NCBI GenBank assembly: GCA_963974125.1
Contig: CAXBCH010000015.1
Span: 32,657 to 96,656, forward strand
DNA length: 64,000 nucleotides
Source: Haliea sp963974125
GTDB lineage: Bacteria > Pseudomonadota > Gammaproteobacteria > Pseudomonadales > Halieaceae
Reading direction: 5' to 3'
The notes below the pieces were generated by a model. The model had not been told where the DNA came from, made no database searches, and saw only the letters and a program-made list of their open reading frames with translations. The position numbers and the translations under genes are program-made. Of the stretch, positions 63,729 through 64,000 are shown piece after piece. Every line of letters starts with the position of its first letter. Position 1 is the stretch's first letter.

Positions 63729-64000
63729 AGTGTTGATCCTTCGGTGAGTGTTTCTGATTACCTGGCAACAGAAGCTGCGCAGGCCCGCTGGGCGGTACGA
63801 TCACGGGACACCAATCCCGGTTGACCTGAATGTGTCTGGCCATAGACAGCACGGTGTGTTTTCGCAGAAAACTGGCCCGTGCAAACCAACGGTTATCCAG
63901 CGCAAGGCTGGGTGGAATTACCCCCTGATTAGATTGAGCAAAACAGTAAGCGCCCCTGCATCCGCCCCCTTCCACCCAGGTCAGTGACGTCGGAGCATGC
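63729..64000. other. Upstream region of the island operon, no gene supported
   Basis: The last 272 bp hold no convincing coding sequence; small open frames on both strands lack family similarity and ribosome sites. It presumably carries the promoter of the recombinase operon. A small inverted repeat GGGT-GGAATT-ACCC occurs near 63910-63923. I see no clear -35/-10 pair. Confidence 0.5.

Larger units (their letters stand above)
61529..64000. mobile_element. Left end of a tRNA-Lys-integrated genomic island (incomplete)
   Basis: Directly after tRNA-Lys there is a switch from core genes to a minus-strand operon of two tyrosine recombinases and an excisionase-like gene. Integration at a tRNA 3' end by such a recombinase is the standard pattern. 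The right end, the second att copy and any cargo are outside the window, so island type (ICE, phage-like or other) cannot be named. Confidence 0.75.

Noticed and set aside
63748..63987. Small open frames on both strands at the right end
   Set aside because: No ribosome site, no recognisable motif and odd composition. Treated as the upstream region of the recombinase operon.

Overview
The window reads as the chromosome of a GC-rich, probably marine, aerobic gammaproteobacterium. Gene order and protein style resemble the Cellvibrionales/Halieaceae branch or a close Pseudomonas-like relative; this placement is inference, because no rRNA is present. Nearly all of it is core genome. Genes are densely packed, often with 1-17 bp overlaps, and almost every one can be assigned to a family. 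No gap exceeds 300 bp.

Layout, left to right. (1) 1-8 kb: the 5' end of nrdA (cut by the window edge) with a paired NrdR-box operator and a DnaA box; argD-argF; grxD; bfr and bfd with a Fur-box-like site; a DsbA-fold isomerase. (2) 6.5-16.3 kb: proA-nadD-rsfS-rlmH, then the cell-elongation cluster mrdA-mrdB-mltB-rlpA-dacA-ybeD-lipB, all on the + strand. (3) 16.4-19 kb: an enoyl-CoA hydratase convergent with a RegB/RegA-type redox two-component system. (4) 19-32.5 kb: a seven-gene glycogen operon, malQ-glgB-glgX-glgP-glgC-pgm-glgA, covering synthesis, branching, debranching and phosphorolysis. (5) 32.5-35.6 kb: a visibly lower-GC operon, PhzF-like-egtB-egtD, for hercynine/ergothioneine-type chemistry. 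(6) 35.7-39.9 kb: an RND efflux pair. (7) 40-49.5 kb: prfC, glutathione peroxidase, an acyl desaturase, a PuuA-like glutamine synthetase beside divergent LuxR and AraC regulators, and proS with a lytic transglycosylase. (8) 49.7-61.4 kb: a Lys/Ala-tailed HU-like protein, then a long co-directional series fmdB-like-aspS-ruvCAB-ybgC-tolQRAB-pal-cpoB-queE-queC. (9) 61.4-64 kb: tRNA-Lys(UUU) followed by an integrase-excisionase-integrase operon, the left end of a genomic island whose cargo lies beyond the window.

How the parts work together: the mrd cluster builds and trims lateral-wall peptidoglycan and Tol-Pal with CpoB handles outer-membrane constriction. The glycogen operon cycles glucose-1-phosphate into and out of stored glucan. 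Bfr/Bfd, Grx4, Gpx, RegBA and the egt operon form a scattered iron/redox-homeostasis theme.

The best candidates for something less described are the PhzF-like/EgtB/EgtD operon (the PhzF-like protein lacks the family's usual catalytic Glu), a terminator-like hairpin immediately downstream of the predicted argD promoter, the TonB-like Pro/Lys/Glu linker in TolA, the H1-tail/HU fusion, and the double-integrase module at tRNA-Lys. No CRISPR array, IS element, rRNA or prophage structural gene was seen.
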